Assembly: GCA_017645305.1 (NCBI GenBank)
Contig: JAGCPD010000073.1
Location: 1-64,000 of the forward strand
Direction: 5' to 3'
Source: Bacteroidaceae bacterium
GTDB taxonomy: Bacteria; Bacteroidota; Bacteroidia; Bacteroidales; Bacteroidaceae
DNA length: 64,000 bases
Shown here in pieces: positions 22,172 to 31,375 of this stretch. How positions within the stretch are numbered: position 1 is the first letter of the stretch; every line of letters begins with the position of its first letter. The translations under genes were made by a program, and so were the position numbers. Under the pieces are notes generated by a model. That model had not been told where the DNA came from and searched no databases. It worked only from the letters and a program-made list of their open reading frames with translations.

Positions 22172-25009
22172 TTATATTAACTTTTTTTCTTTTTTTAGGT
22201 ATTTTCCTGTATAGCTTTGCTTGCATTCTGCTATTTCCTCGGGTGTGCCGCAAGCCACAAGGTTGCCTCCGGCCTCTCCACCTTCAGGGCCCAAGTCTAT
22301 GATATAGTCGGCACACTTTATGATTTCCATATTATGCTCTATTATTATTATGGTATGCCCACGTTCTATAAGTGCATCAAAGGAGGTCAATAGTTTTTTT
22401 ATATCGTGGAAGTGAAGACCTGTGGTTGGCTCATCAAAGATGAAAATGGTGGGTTGTTGCTTTTCCATCCCCAAGTAATAAGCGAGTTTTACCCGTTGGT
22501 TCTCTCCGCCAGAAAGGGTGGAGGATGACTGTCCCAGTTTGATGTACCCCAAACCCACATCCTGCAGGGGTTTCAGCATCGCTACAATACGTTTTTGCTT
22601 GTGTTCCGTAAAGAACTCGATGGCTTGATTGATGGTCATATTGAGCACATCGTTTACGTTCTGCCCCTCGAAGCGGACCTCCAGGATATCGTGCTTGAAG
22701 CGTTGGCCGTGACAGCTTTCGCATTCCAGCACCAGGTCGGCCATAAACTGCATTTCAACAGTTATGGTGCCTTCTCCCTTGCATTCCTCGCATCGTCCTC
22801 CATCGGTATTAAAACTGAAGTAGGCTGGGGTATAGCCCATCTGCTTGGCAAGGGGCTGGTTGGCAAAGAGTTTGCGGATTTCGTCCCATGCCTTCACGTA
22901 GGTAACGGGATTGGAGCGTGTACTTTTTCCAATGGGGTTCTGGTCCACGAATTCTATATGCCGAATCATATTCATGTCGCCCTGAAGCTCCAGGAACTCT
23001 CCAGGACGTTCTGCCACTTCGTCCAAATGCCGTTTCACGGCATTGTAGAAGATATCGCGAACAAGCGAACTCTTTCCGCTTCCGCTAACACCTGTAACGC
23101 AAGTGAGCACGTTTAGGGGAAAGCGTACGTCAATGCCTTTCAGGTTGTTGGCCCGTGCCCCTTTAACCTCGATGTAATTGTTCCAGGGTCTGCGTGAAAC
23201 GGGTACCTCTATACGGTCCTGTCCGCTTAAGAAGGCAAGGGTGTGGGAGAACTCGCCCCCGTCCACCTCCCTTGCAGGGAGGGTTGTCGGTTTCCCCTGC
23301 CAGACGACCTGTCCGCCAAGGCGGCCTGCCTCGGGGCCGATGTCTATAATCCAGTCGGCAGCACGCATAATGTCTTCGTCGTGCTCCACCACAATGACAG
23401 TATTACCCAAATCGCGCAGTTCTTTCAGAACGTAAATCAGCCGGTCTGTATCACGGCTATGCAGACCTATGCTGGGCTCGTCCAGGATGTAAAGGCTGCC
23501 CACCAAACTACTTCCAAGAGATGTTGCCAAGTTGATACGCTGACTCTCTCCGCCAGATAGCGAGTTGGATAGGCGGTTCATAGTAAGGTACCCTAACCCT
23601 ACATCTAAGAGGAAATGCAGACGGTTCCTGATTTCCGTAAGGATGCGGCTGGCAATCTGTTGCTCATGTTCGGTAAGCTGCAGATTTTCTATCCATGGCA
23701 ATAAGTTTGTGACGGGCATCTCCACTAGTTCCGATATGCTCTTGCCGCAAATCTTAACATAGCCGGCTTCGGGTTTCAAACGTGTGCCGTGACATTTGGG
23801 ACACGTGGTCTTGCCTCTGTAGCGGGCCAGCATTACACGGTTTTGAATCTTGTATTGTCCCTGTCGGAGCATCTCGAAGAATTCGTCTATGCAAAGCATT
23901 CCCCATTCTTTCTCTTCGGGCGACAGTTCCCAGTCGCTGGGAATCTTTATACCTTCTTCGTCCTTAGGGGAATGCTGAATGGGGCTTCCGTGCCATAGCC
24001 AGTCTTTTTCGTCTTGTGTCAACTGGAAGTAGGGCTTGAAGATGGGGAAGCCGCGTTCTGAATTAAAGCGGATAAACCAGTTCTTCCACTCCGCCATTTT
24101 TTCTCCTCGCCAACAGACAACGGCTCCGTCATATACGCTGAGGGCGCTGTTGGGGATAACAAGATGTTCGTCTATGCCCATAATTTTACCAAAGCCTTCG
24201 CATTCGGGACAGGCACCGGCAGGAGAGTTGAAAGCAAAGAGATTATCGGAGGGCTCCTCGAAGGTTATCCCATCGGCCTCGAATCTAGTACAGAAAGATT
24301 CTGTTTCGTTGCCAGGCAGGTACTGGAGCATCATCTCGCCGCCTCCCTCATAGAAAGCAGTCTCGGAAGAATCGACCAGTCGGGCTATGGTGTCTTTCTC
24401 GTTTTTAGCCGACAGGCGGTCCACTACAAGATATACTTCGTCGGCGGGTTGTGCCTGATATTCGTCAATCCGAACCACCTCGCCGTTTACCAATAACCGG
24501 CTAAAGCCCTGCTGTGTTAGAATATTGACGTTGGATTTTGGCTTGCATAGCACCATCAGTTTGGTACCTTCCGGGTGGGAAAGCATACTTCTTACCACAT
24601 CTTCTGTGGTGTGTTTCTTAACCTCTGTTCCACTGACGGGACTGAATGTCCGGCCTATCCTGGCATAAAGAAGACGCAGATATTCATAAATTTCGGTACT
24701 GGTGCCAACTGTACTCCTTGGGTTTCGGCTGGTAACCTTTTGCTCTATGGCGATGGCGGGCGGAATGCCCTTTATGTAGTCACATTCGGGTTTGTTCATC
24801 CTGCCTAGAAACTGGCGGGCGTATGAAGAAAGACTTTCTACATATCGTCGTTGTCCCTCGGCATATAGCGTATCAAAAGCAAGACTGCTCTTTCCGCTTC
24901 CGCTTAAACCTGTAATAACCACCAATTTGCCCCGTGGGATTTCCAGGTCGATGTTCTTCAGGTTGTTAACCCTGGCTCCTTTTATTTTAATGCAATTTTC
25001 CAACTCCAA
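22172..25009 (-). CDS. uvrA: Excinuclease ABC subunit A
   Basis: This 945-residue UvrA is the damage-recognition ATPase of nucleotide excision repair. It shows two ABC modules: Walker A G-L-S-G-S-G-K-S near residue 34 and G-V-S-G-S-G-K-S near 640, with signatures L-S-G-G-E-S-Q-R and L-S-G-G-E-N-Q-R. Zinc-binding Cys pairs appear as C-P-E-C, C-P-K-C and C-E-E-C ... C-E-S-C. Length and order match the normal housekeeping UvrA. It starts 45 bases after the asparaginase stop and is probably co-transcribed with it. Confidence 0.96.
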   Translation of the reverse strand: MELENCIKIKGARVNNLKNIDLEIPRGKLVVITGLSGSGKSSLAFDTLYAEGQRRYVESLSSYARQFLGRMNKPECDYIKGIPPAIAIEQKVTSRNPRSTVGTSTEIYEYLRLLYARIGRTFSPVSGTEVKKHTTEDVVRSMLSHPEGTKLMVLCKPKSNVNILTQQGFSRLLVNGEVVRIDEYQAQPADEVYLVVDRLSAKNEKDTIARLVDSSETAFYEGGGEMMLQYLPGNETESFCTRFEADGITFEEPSDNLFAFNSPAGACPECEGFGKIMGIDEHLVIPNSALSVYDGAVVCWRGEKMAEWKNWFIRFNSERGFPIFKPYFQLTQDEKDWLWHGSPIQHSPKDEEGIKIPSDWELSPEEKEWGMLCIDEFFEMLRQGQYKIQNRVMLARYRGKTTCPKCHGTRLKPEAGYVKICGKSISELVEMPVTNLLPWIENLQLTEHEQQIASRILTEIRNRLHFLLDVGLGYLTMNRLSNSLSGGESQRINLATSLGSSLVGSLYILDEPSIGLHSRDTDRLIYVLKELRDLGNTVIVVEHDEDIMRAADWIIDIGPEAGRLGGQVVWQGKPTTLPAREVDGGEFSHTLAFLSGQDRIEVPVSRRPWNNYIEVKGARANNLKGIDVRFPLNVLTCVTGVSGSGKSSLVRDIFYNAVKRHLDEVAERPGEFLELQGDMNMIRHIEFVDQNPIGKSTRSNPVTYVKAWDEIRKLFANQPLAKQMGYTPAYFSFNTDGGRCEECKGEGTITVEMQFMADLVLECESCHGQRFKHDILEVRFEGQNVNDVLNMTINQAIEFFTEHKQKRIVAMLKPLQDVGLGYIKLGQSSSTLSGGENQRVKLAYYLGMEKQQPTIFIFDEPTTGLHFHDIKKLLTSFDALIERGHTIIIIEHNMEIIKCADYIIDLGPEGGEAGGNLVACGTPEEIAECKQSYTGKYLKKEKKLI

Positions 25010-25054
25010 AAACTCAAGAACTTTCTTTAAACTTTAAACATTCAACTATCACCT

Positions 25055-26101
25055 TTATTTCGTAATCTCCCCACACAGATTGCTGTCCATCATTTCCTGA
25101 ATCTGCTCTTTTGGCAGTTTGTGTCCCAGCAGAAACATCAGTTTTGTAATAGCGCATTCAGGCGTGCTGTCATAGCCACTTACCACGCCAGCCTCTATCA
25201 GCGGCAGGCTGGTCTCGTAAAGCCCCATGTGAACGCATCCGGCCTGACATTGAGTGATGTTCACCAAAAGGAGTCCTCTGTCGTTTGCATTTCGCAACTC
25301 CTCTTTGAACCATTTCAGTTGGGGGGCGTTTCCTGCGCCAAAGGTGCGTATCACCACGGCTTTAAGTCCCGGAATGTTCAGCACAGAATGGACAAGACTC
25401 TGCTGTATGCCGGGGAAGAGCGTGAGCACCACTACATTGGGATCTACAAGATAGTGAGGCTTGAAGGGTTTCTCAGGGTCGGGTTTCCTGATTGCTGCCT
25501 CGTTGAATTTGATGTGCATGCCGGCTGTAGCCAAATCAGGATAATTGAAAGAGCGGAAGGCATTAAACTGCTCGGCGTTAATCTTGGTAGTCCTGTTGCC
25601 GCGCATCAGCTTTTCCTTGAAATAGATACAAACTTCAGGTACAATGGGTGTGCCGTCTTCATGCTGCGCAGCAGCTATCTCGATAGCAGTAATCAAGTTT
25701 TCCTTCCCGTCTGTCCTAAGTGTTCCTATTGGCAGTTGCGAGCCTGTGAGAATCACAGGTTTTCCCAGGTTCTCGAGCATAAAACTTAGCGCAGAAGCCG
25801 TATATGCCATTGTGTCTGTTCCGTGCAGGATGACAAATCCGTCAAAGAGGTTATAATTGGTTTCGATAATCTTTACTAAACGTCCCCAGTGTTCCAGTCC
25901 CATGTCGCTTGAGTCTATGGGAGGGTCAAAGGTAAAGGCGTGAATTCTGTAATCAAAACGTTTCAGTTCAGGAACTTCATCTAATATGAGATTAAAATTG
26001 AAATTCTCCAAAGCTCCTGTCTCAGCATTCTCTCTCATGCCTATGGTTCCTCCTGTATAAATGAGAAGAACGCTGGGTCTATGTGTCTCTGTAATAATCA
26101 T
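25055..26101 (-). CDS. ansA: Type I L-asparaginase
   Basis: This 348-residue cytoplasmic asparaginase hydrolyses asparagine to aspartate and ammonia. The two catalytic threonine regions are visible: Y-T-G-G-T-I-G near residue 15-21 and H-G-T-D-T-M near 94-99. There is no signal peptide, which fits type I (low-affinity, cytoplasmic) enzymes. The promoter at 26118 lies 16 bases upstream, and uvrA follows after 45 bases. Confidence 0.93.
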   Translation of the reverse strand: MIITETHRPSVLLIYTGGTIGMRENAETGALENFNFNLILDEVPELKRFDYRIHAFTFDPPIDSSDMGLEHWGRLVKIIETNYNLFDGFVILHGTDTMAYTASALSFMLENLGKPVILTGSQLPIGTLRTDGKENLITAIEIAAAQHEDGTPIVPEVCIYFKEKLMRGNRTTKINAEQFNAFRSFNYPDLATAGMHIKFNEAAIRKPDPEKPFKPHYLVDPNVVVLTLFPGIQQSLVHSVLNIPGLKAVVIRTFGAGNAPQLKWFKEELRNANDRGLLLVNITQCQAGCVHMGLYETSLPLIEAGVVSGYDSTPECAITKLMFLLGHKLPKEQIQEMMDSNLCGEITK

Positions 26102-26117
26102 ACCTTATAAATATACG

Positions 26118-26125
26118 CAAAGGTA
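26118..26125 (-). promoter_or_regulatory. TAnnTTTG promoter for ansA-uvrA
   Basis: The minus strand reads TACCTTTG 16 bases before the asparaginase start codon, implying a very short leader. Confidence 0.6.
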
Positions 26126-26243
26126 CAAATAAGCGGGCAAAAAGCCAAAAATATTTAGGCTTTTTCGAGCGGAAGTACTTTCAGCGATAGTCAAAATTAC
26201 AAAAAAGAATGCTTATAATGGGGGATGTGTAGAATTTTTTTTG

Positions 26244-26251
26244 TATTTTTG
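26244..26251 (+). promoter_or_regulatory. TAnnTTTG promoter for GHL10 gene
   Basis: TATTTTTG ends 7 bases before the ATG at 26259, so the message would be nearly leaderless. It faces away from the ansA promoter. Confidence 0.5.
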
Positions 26252-26258
26252 TCGCGTT

Positions 26259-27740
26259 ATGAAGAACAAATGGTTTTTACTGCTGCTTTTTATGGCAGTC
26301 ACGGCGGTAGCCCAGAATCCAAAGAGGGAGTTCAGGGGTGCCTGGATTCAGAGTGTCAATGGTCAGTTTCAGGGTATGGGGCGTGACCGTATGCAACAGA
26401 TACTGACAAGTCAGCTTGACGACCTTCAGAAAGATGGTATTAACTCTATCTTCTTTCAGGTAAGATGCGAGGGTGATGCCTTATATCCAAGTGAATTGGA
26501 GCCCTGGAGTCGCTATCTGACAGGTGAACAGGGAACGCCTCCTAACCCTTATTGGGACCCTCTGCAGTGGATGATCGAACAATGTCATGCCCGTCAGATG
26601 GAGTTACATGCCTGGATTAATCCTTACCGTGCTAAGACGAAAGGAACCCAGGCTCTGGCAAATACACATGAATACTTCCGCCGTCCAAATCATTTCTTCG
26701 ACTATGATGGGTTGATGCTCTTCGACCCCGGTTATCCGGAAAACCGAAATTACATTTGCCAGGTAGCGTGTGACATTGTCCGCCGCTATGATGTGGACGG
26801 TATTCACATTGATGATTATTTCTATCCCTACCCTGTGGCGGGTGTTGCTATTCCGGATGACAATTCATATGCTCTTTATGGGGGTGGAATGAATCGGGCA
26901 GACTGGCGTCGTAGGAATGTGAATCTGTTTGTTGAGCAGATGTGCCGCCAGATTAGGGAGGTAAAGCCTTGGGTAAAGTTCGGTGTTTCTCCCTTTGGAA
27001 TTTACAGGAATCAGAAAAACGATCCTAACGGTAGCGCTACCAACGGTTTGCAGAATTATGACGATTTATATGCCGATGTGCTGACATGGGTGGAAAACGG
27101 CTGGGTTGATTACAATCTTCCCCAGCTTTACTGGGAGATTGGTCATAAGGCGGCAGATTATGAAACTTTGATTAAATGGTGGAGTGCCCATGCCGGTCGT
27201 CGCCCTCTTTATATCGGGCAGGACGTGCTGCGTACCGTTAAGACTCCGGACCCTCAGAATCCGGCATCGCATCAGATGCCAAGAAAGTATATGCTTCAAC
27301 GTACACTTCCAGGCATAGCGGGCAGTTGTCAGTGGTATGCCGCAGCTGTTTGTGATAATCCCGGCAATTATCAGACCATGCTCCGTCAGGTATATCATAG
27401 CACACCGGCTTTACAGCCCAGTATGCCTTGGATTGACAACAAGGCTCCGGGGAAGCCCAGAAAGACTGGTGTCGTTTGGACCAGCGATGGACCTGCTCTT
27501 TTCTGGACAGCACCAAAGGCCAAAACGGTTATGGATGAGGCTGTACAGTATGTGGTATATCGTTTTTCTAAAAGCGAAAAGATAGATTTGGAGGATGCTT
27601 CTCACATACTCTGTATTACACGCGAGACAAAACTACCCCTTGTCTATCAGGGAGGAAAGACACAATACGTTTATGTTGTAACAGCCTTAGACCATACACA
27701 AAATGAATCTAAGGGCGTTAAGAAGAAGATAAAGTTATGA
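26259..27740 (+). CDS. Secreted GHL10-type glycosyl hydrolase-like protein
   Basis: This exported protein of about 493 residues belongs to the GHL10 family (PF02638, formerly DUF187), a TIM-barrel glycosidase-like group. A signal peptide ends at A-V-A-Q-N. Typical segments are E-F-R-G-A-W-I-Q-S-V near residue 24, the F-Q-V-R-C-E-G-D-A-L-Y-P-S segment, H-A-W-I-N-P-Y-R, and D-G-I-H-I-D-D-Y-F-Y-P near residue 185. The C-terminus (about 390-493) is a fibronectin-III-like module. Substrates for the family are poorly known; some act on peptidoglycan-like or exopolysaccharide chains. The ATG at 26259 is preferred over an upstream in-frame TTG because the signal peptide starts there. The stop overlaps the next start by 4 bases, indicating translational coupling. 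Confidence 0.85.
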   Translation: MKNKWFLLLLFMAVTAVAQNPKREFRGAWIQSVNGQFQGMGRDRMQQILTSQLDDLQKDGINSIFFQVRCEGDALYPSELEPWSRYLTGEQGTPPNPYWDPLQWMIEQCHARQMELHAWINPYRAKTKGTQALANTHEYFRRPNHFFDYDGLMLFDPGYPENRNYICQVACDIVRRYDVDGIHIDDYFYPYPVAGVAIPDDNSYALYGGGMNRADWRRRNVNLFVEQMCRQIREVKPWVKFGVSPFGIYRNQKNDPNGSATNGLQNYDDLYADVLTWVENGWVDYNLPQLYWEIGHKAADYETLIKWWSAHAGRRPLYIGQDVLRTVKTPDPQNPASHQMPRKYMLQRTLPGIAGSCQWYAAAVCDNPGNYQTMLRQVYHSTPALQPSMPWIDNKAPGKPRKTGVVWTSDGPALFWTAPKAKTVMDEAVQYVVYRFSKSEKIDLEDASHILCITRETKLPLVYQGGKTQYVYVVTALDHTQNESKGVKKKIKL

Positions 27741-28276
27741 AAAAAAGCAGATTATTGTATGTATGTCTGCTTGTTTGTACTTTCTGCTCTTGCGATAACA
27801 AGAAAGGACAGACAACAGACCAGGTGTTGCAAACCACAGAACAGCAGGCTGGTGTTCACAGGTTGAATGATTACAATCTTACAGATAGTGTTACGCTGGG
27901 AAGCCACTTGTATATCTATACTATTCACCGTGAGGCCGATGATTCCCTAAAGGTGGTGACAGATGAGAACGGCGACAAGTTTGTAGATAATTATTATGAC
28001 TTAAATATCTGTAAGGACGGAAATGAATTTTTCCGGCGCAGGTTTACCAAGGCATCTTTTGAGTCTTTGCTTGACGACAGTTTCCGTAAGAACGGTATTC
28101 TGGACGGATTCCGTTTCATTTCGGCCCAGGAGGGGATGCTTACCTTTGGCGTTTGTGTAAGTTTCCCAGAAAGTGACATGTCCACTCCTTTCATCCTTAC
28201 CATTGGTCCTGACGGAAGTTTCAGCTTGGAGCCTGATACGACTCCGGATATAGAGGAGGAAGATACGTCAGTCTGA
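27737..28276 (+). CDS. DUF4738-type lipoprotein
   Basis: This 179-residue protein has a lipoprotein signal: M-K-K-S-R-L-L-Y ... F-C-S-C with the lipid-modified Cys near residue 19. The body is acidic beta-rich sequence with an E-E-E-D-T tail and resembles the Bacteroidetes DUF4738 family, which has no known function. It overlaps the GHL10 gene by 4 bases and so is made with it. It converges with the HAD phosphatase gene, overlapping it by 9 bases. Confidence 0.7.
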   Translation: MKKSRLLYVCLLVCTFCSCDNKKGQTTDQVLQTTEQQAGVHRLNDYNLTDSVTLGSHLYIYTIHREADDSLKVVTDENGDKFVDNYYDLNICKDGNEFFRRRFTKASFESLLDDSFRKNGILDGFRFISAQEGMLTFGVCVSFPESDMSTPFILTIGPDGSFSLEPDTTPDIEEEDTSV

Positions 28277-28948
28277 AAAGAATCTGGCAACATCCATCAT
28301 GCCGGGCAGTACAATATCTGCACCGGCATTTTTCAATATAGCATCCTCAAGCGGTCCTGTGTTGGCTGCTATGGTAAATATACCTGCTGCATGGGCAGAT
28401 TCTACGCCCAATGGCGCATTCTCCACCACAATCCCTTCTTCGGGTTTAATGCCTGCCTTCTGCAGGCCTTTCAGATAAGGCTCAGGATAGGGCTTTCCCA
28501 ATTTAACGTCAAAGCCTGTAACCATTAGCTCTTGGCTGAAGAAACCGGGGTAGCAGTGCTCTAATTTCTCTAAAAGGGAGGTTTGGGCACTTCCTGTTAC
28601 CAAAACAATCTTTACGCCTTTCTTCTTAACAGCCTTCAGGGTTTCCAAGGCTCCGGACATGGGTTTTGGCTCCGGGCACGTGTTAAAGACTTTGCTTTTG
28701 GATTCGTAGATAAGCTCCTTCTCTTCTTCTGTAGCGTCACGTCCCCAGAAACGCTGTGCCAGTATATTGATGGTGGCGCTACCTGTTCGGCCTTCGTTCA
28801 TATATACTTCTTCCGGTGTCATGGCCAAACCATATTCTGTCATAGCATGACTCCAGGCGTATGCGTGGTTCGGCATACTGTCAAACAGCACGCCGTCCAT
28901 ATCAAACAGGACGGCTTTTAACCGTCCTGTTATTTCTGGATTGTTCAT
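28268..28948 (-). CDS. HAD-superfamily phosphatase, beta-phosphoglucomutase-like
   Basis: This 226-residue cytoplasmic HAD hydrolase has motif I F-D-M-D-G-V-L-F-D-S near residues 15-24, motif II V-T-G-S near 118, and the later acidic motif E-N-A-P-L-G-V near 176. A four-helix cap lies between motif I and II, as in beta-phosphoglucomutase and related sugar-phosphate phosphatases. It is the last gene of the lysS-gpsA-pgi run, 34 bases after pgi; the neighbour suggests a sugar phosphate substrate, but this is inference. Confidence 0.85.
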   Translation of the reverse strand: MNNPEITGRLKAVLFDMDGVLFDSMPNHAYAWSHAMTEYGLAMTPEEVYMNEGRTGSATINILAQRFWGRDATEEEKELIYESKSKVFNTCPEPKPMSGALETLKAVKKKGVKIVLVTGSAQTSLLEKLEHCYPGFFSQELMVTGFDVKLGKPYPEPYLKGLQKAGIKPEEGIVVENAPLGVESAHAAGIFTIAANTGPLEDAILKNAGADIVLPGMMDVARFFSD

Positions 28949-28982
28949 AAAATCCTTAATTATGGCTTGTTAATTAGGAATT

Positions 28983-30317
28983 TTATTGAAGCTTTGCTTT
29001 GATGGCTTCGGTTTCCTTCTCGTATCCGGGTTTTCCAAGCAAGGCAAACATGTTTTTTTTGTATGCCTCAACACCAGGCTGGTTGAAGGCATTGACACCC
29101 AGCAGCTGGCAGTAGAGACCGCATGCGTGTTCAAAGAAATAGATAAGCTGGCCAAGATGATAGGCATCCAAACGCTCGATGGCAATACGGATGTTGGGTA
29201 CACCACCATCTACGTGAGCCAACTGTGTGCCAAGTTCTGCCATCTTGTTTACTTCATCCACGCGTTTGCCTGCCAGGAAGTTCAGGCCATCCAGATTCTC
29301 GTCGTCGCTGGGGAAGAGGAGTTTGTACTCAGGATTTTCCACACTGATAACGGTCTCGAAGATAGTGCGCTCGCCTTCCTGAATCCACTGGCCCATAGAA
29401 TGAAGGTCAGTGGTAAGATCCACGCTGGCAGGATAGATACCCTTGCCGTCCTTACCTTCGCTCTCACCATAGAGTTGCTTCCACCATTCTGCGATAAAAT
29501 GCAGTTTCGGCTGATAGTTGGCAAGTATTTCAATCTTCTTTCCTGACTGATAAAGGGCATAGCGGATAGCTGCATATTTGGCAGCGAGGTTGGTTGGACC
29601 GATATTCATACAGTCACGGTCCATGTCCTGAGCACCCTTTATGAGCTGGTCAATGTCAAAGCCTGCAACGGCAATAGGCAACAGACCTACAGGGGTAAGT
29701 ACAGAGAAACGTCCGCCTACATTGTCAGGTATAATGAATGATTTGTAACCCTCCTTGTCGGCACATGTGCGGGCTGCACCGCGCTTGGCATCTGTGATGG
29801 CGACAATGACCTTCTTAGCAACCTCTTTGCCGCGCTGTTGTTCGCATTGTTTCTTCAGCAGACGGAAAGCAAGAGCAGTCTCTGTTGTGGTACCTGACTT
29901 TGAAATATTGATTACGCCAAACTTTTTACCCTTCAGGTATTCTGTCAGTTCAAAGAGATAGTCTTCGCCAATATTGTTGCCGGCAAACAGGATGACGGGA
30001 TTCTTAGTGTCGTTCTTGAGCCACTGGAAACTGTTGCTTAAGGCTTCAATAACAGCCTTGGCACCCAGGTACGAACCACCGATACCTGCCACGACTACTG
30101 CATCACACTCCTCGCGAAGGGTCTGTGCAACAGCCTTGATTTCTTCAAGGAATTCTGGCTTAATAGTGGTGGGCATGTGCAACCAACCCAGGAAATCGTT
30201 ACCAGGGCAAGTACCCTTTACTAATGTCTCTTGTGCCTTGATAGCGCGACCGTAATAAACATCGATAATGTCCTCACCCACAAATGGGGTTACTTTTGTA
30301 ATGTCTAACTTAATCAT
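28983..30317 (-). CDS. pgi: Glucose-6-phosphate isomerase
   Basis: This 444-residue enzyme interconverts glucose 6-phosphate and fructose 6-phosphate in glycolysis. The SIS-type phosphosugar site is visible: G-I-G-G-S-Y-L-G-A near residue 79 and S-K-S-G-T-T-T-E-T near 139. The length fits the shorter Bacteroidetes/Firmicutes form. It lies between gpsA and a HAD phosphatase on the same strand and is likely part of their operon. Confidence 0.95.
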   Translation of the reverse strand: MIKLDITKVTPFVGEDIIDVYYGRAIKAQETLVKGTCPGNDFLGWLHMPTTIKPEFLEEIKAVAQTLREECDAVVVAGIGGSYLGAKAVIEALSNSFQWLKNDTKNPVILFAGNNIGEDYLFELTEYLKGKKFGVINISKSGTTTETALAFRLLKKQCEQQRGKEVAKKVIVAITDAKRGAARTCADKEGYKSFIIPDNVGGRFSVLTPVGLLPIAVAGFDIDQLIKGAQDMDRDCMNIGPTNLAAKYAAIRYALYQSGKKIEILANYQPKLHFIAEWWKQLYGESEGKDGKGIYPASVDLTTDLHSMGQWIQEGERTIFETVISVENPEYKLLFPSDDENLDGLNFLAGKRVDEVNKMAELGTQLAHVDGGVPNIRIAIERLDAYHLGQLIYFFEHACGLYCQLLGVNAFNQPGVEAYKKNMFALLGKPGYEKETEAIKAKLQ

Positions 30318-30379
30318 AAATATAACCTTTTAACCTTTGTTCTTTTAACCTTTCAACCTTATTTATATATTGTATTCTT

Positions 30380-31375
30380 TCAGCTTAACGCTTCGCACAG
30401 TTTCTTGATTTCCCTGTCAGGACGTGCCCGTTCATACAAGATGTTATATACTGCATCTACAATGGGCATATCAATACCCAGATGGTGTATGATGTCTTTC
30501 ATGCATTTACAGCCAAAGTATCCCTCGGCCACCATCTCCATCTCCAACTGTGCGCTCTTTACGCTGTAGCCCTGTCCAATCATAGTGCCAAAAACGCGGT
30601 TGCGGCTAAAATTAGAATATCCTGTAACCAGAAGGTCACCCATGTAAACCGTATTGGTGATATTACGGTCAATCGGATAGATGGTGTTCAAGAACCTCTT
30701 CATTTCCTGGGCCGCATTACTAATGAGAACGGCCTGAAAGTTGTCTCCATACTTCAATCCGTGGCAGATGCCTGCAGCTATGGCAAAAACATTCTTCAGC
30801 ACCGATGCGTATTCAATGCCTATTACATCGTTGCTGGTACTGGTCTTCACATAATCACTTGCCAGCATCTGTGCAAACTGTTCTGCTTTTTTCTGGTCGG
30901 CACACCCTATTGTAAGATAGGTAAGGCGGTTCATGGCAACCTCTTCTGCATGGCTGGGACCGCCTATCACAGCCAGATTCTCCTCGGGAACATTGTAAAC
31001 CTGATTGAAATAGTCAGAACATATTATATTCTCGTCAGGAATAATACCTTTGATGGCTGTAACAACAAACTTGTCATCCAACCGGGTATAGAGTTTCCGC
31101 AGATGTCCTTTCAAATAAGGCGATGGAGTAACAAAGATAAGTGTGTCCGCCTCTTCTACCACCTCGTTGATGTCGCTGCTGAAATGAATCCGCTTTATGT
31201 CAAACAGAACACTTGTCAGGTAAGCTGGGTTGTGCTTTAAGCGTTTGAAATCCTCTATTCGGTCGTCTCTGCGCAGATACCACCAAACGCTGTCGTTCTT
31301 CTCCAACAGCATTTTGGCTATAGCAGTCGCCCAGCTACCTCCTCCTAATACGGCTATTTTTCCTAAACTGTCCAA
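30380..31375 (-). CDS. gpsA: Glycerol-3-phosphate dehydrogenase [NAD(P)+]
   Basis: This 331-residue dehydrogenase makes sn-glycerol 3-phosphate from dihydroxyacetone phosphate for phospholipid synthesis. The nucleotide-binding motif G-G-G-S-W-A-T-A is at residues 11-18, and the T-A-I-K-G and G-P-S-H-A-E-E-V segments mark the substrate site. It overlaps the 3' end of lysS by 13 bases, pointing to coupled translation. Confidence 0.94.
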   Translation of the reverse strand: MDSLGKIAVLGGGSWATAIAKMLLEKNDSVWWYLRRDDRIEDFKRLKHNPAYLTSVLFDIKRIHFSSDINEVVEEADTLIFVTPSPYLKGHLRKLYTRLDDKFVVTAIKGIIPDENIICSDYFNQVYNVPEENLAVIGGPSHAEEVAMNRLTYLTIGCADQKKAEQFAQMLASDYVKTSTSNDVIGIEYASVLKNVFAIAAGICHGLKYGDNFQAVLISNAAQEMKRFLNTIYPIDRNITNTVYMGDLLVTGYSNFSRNRVFGTMIGQGYSVKSAQLEMEMVAEGYFGCKCMKDIIHHLGIDMPIVDAVYNILYERARPDREIKKLCEALS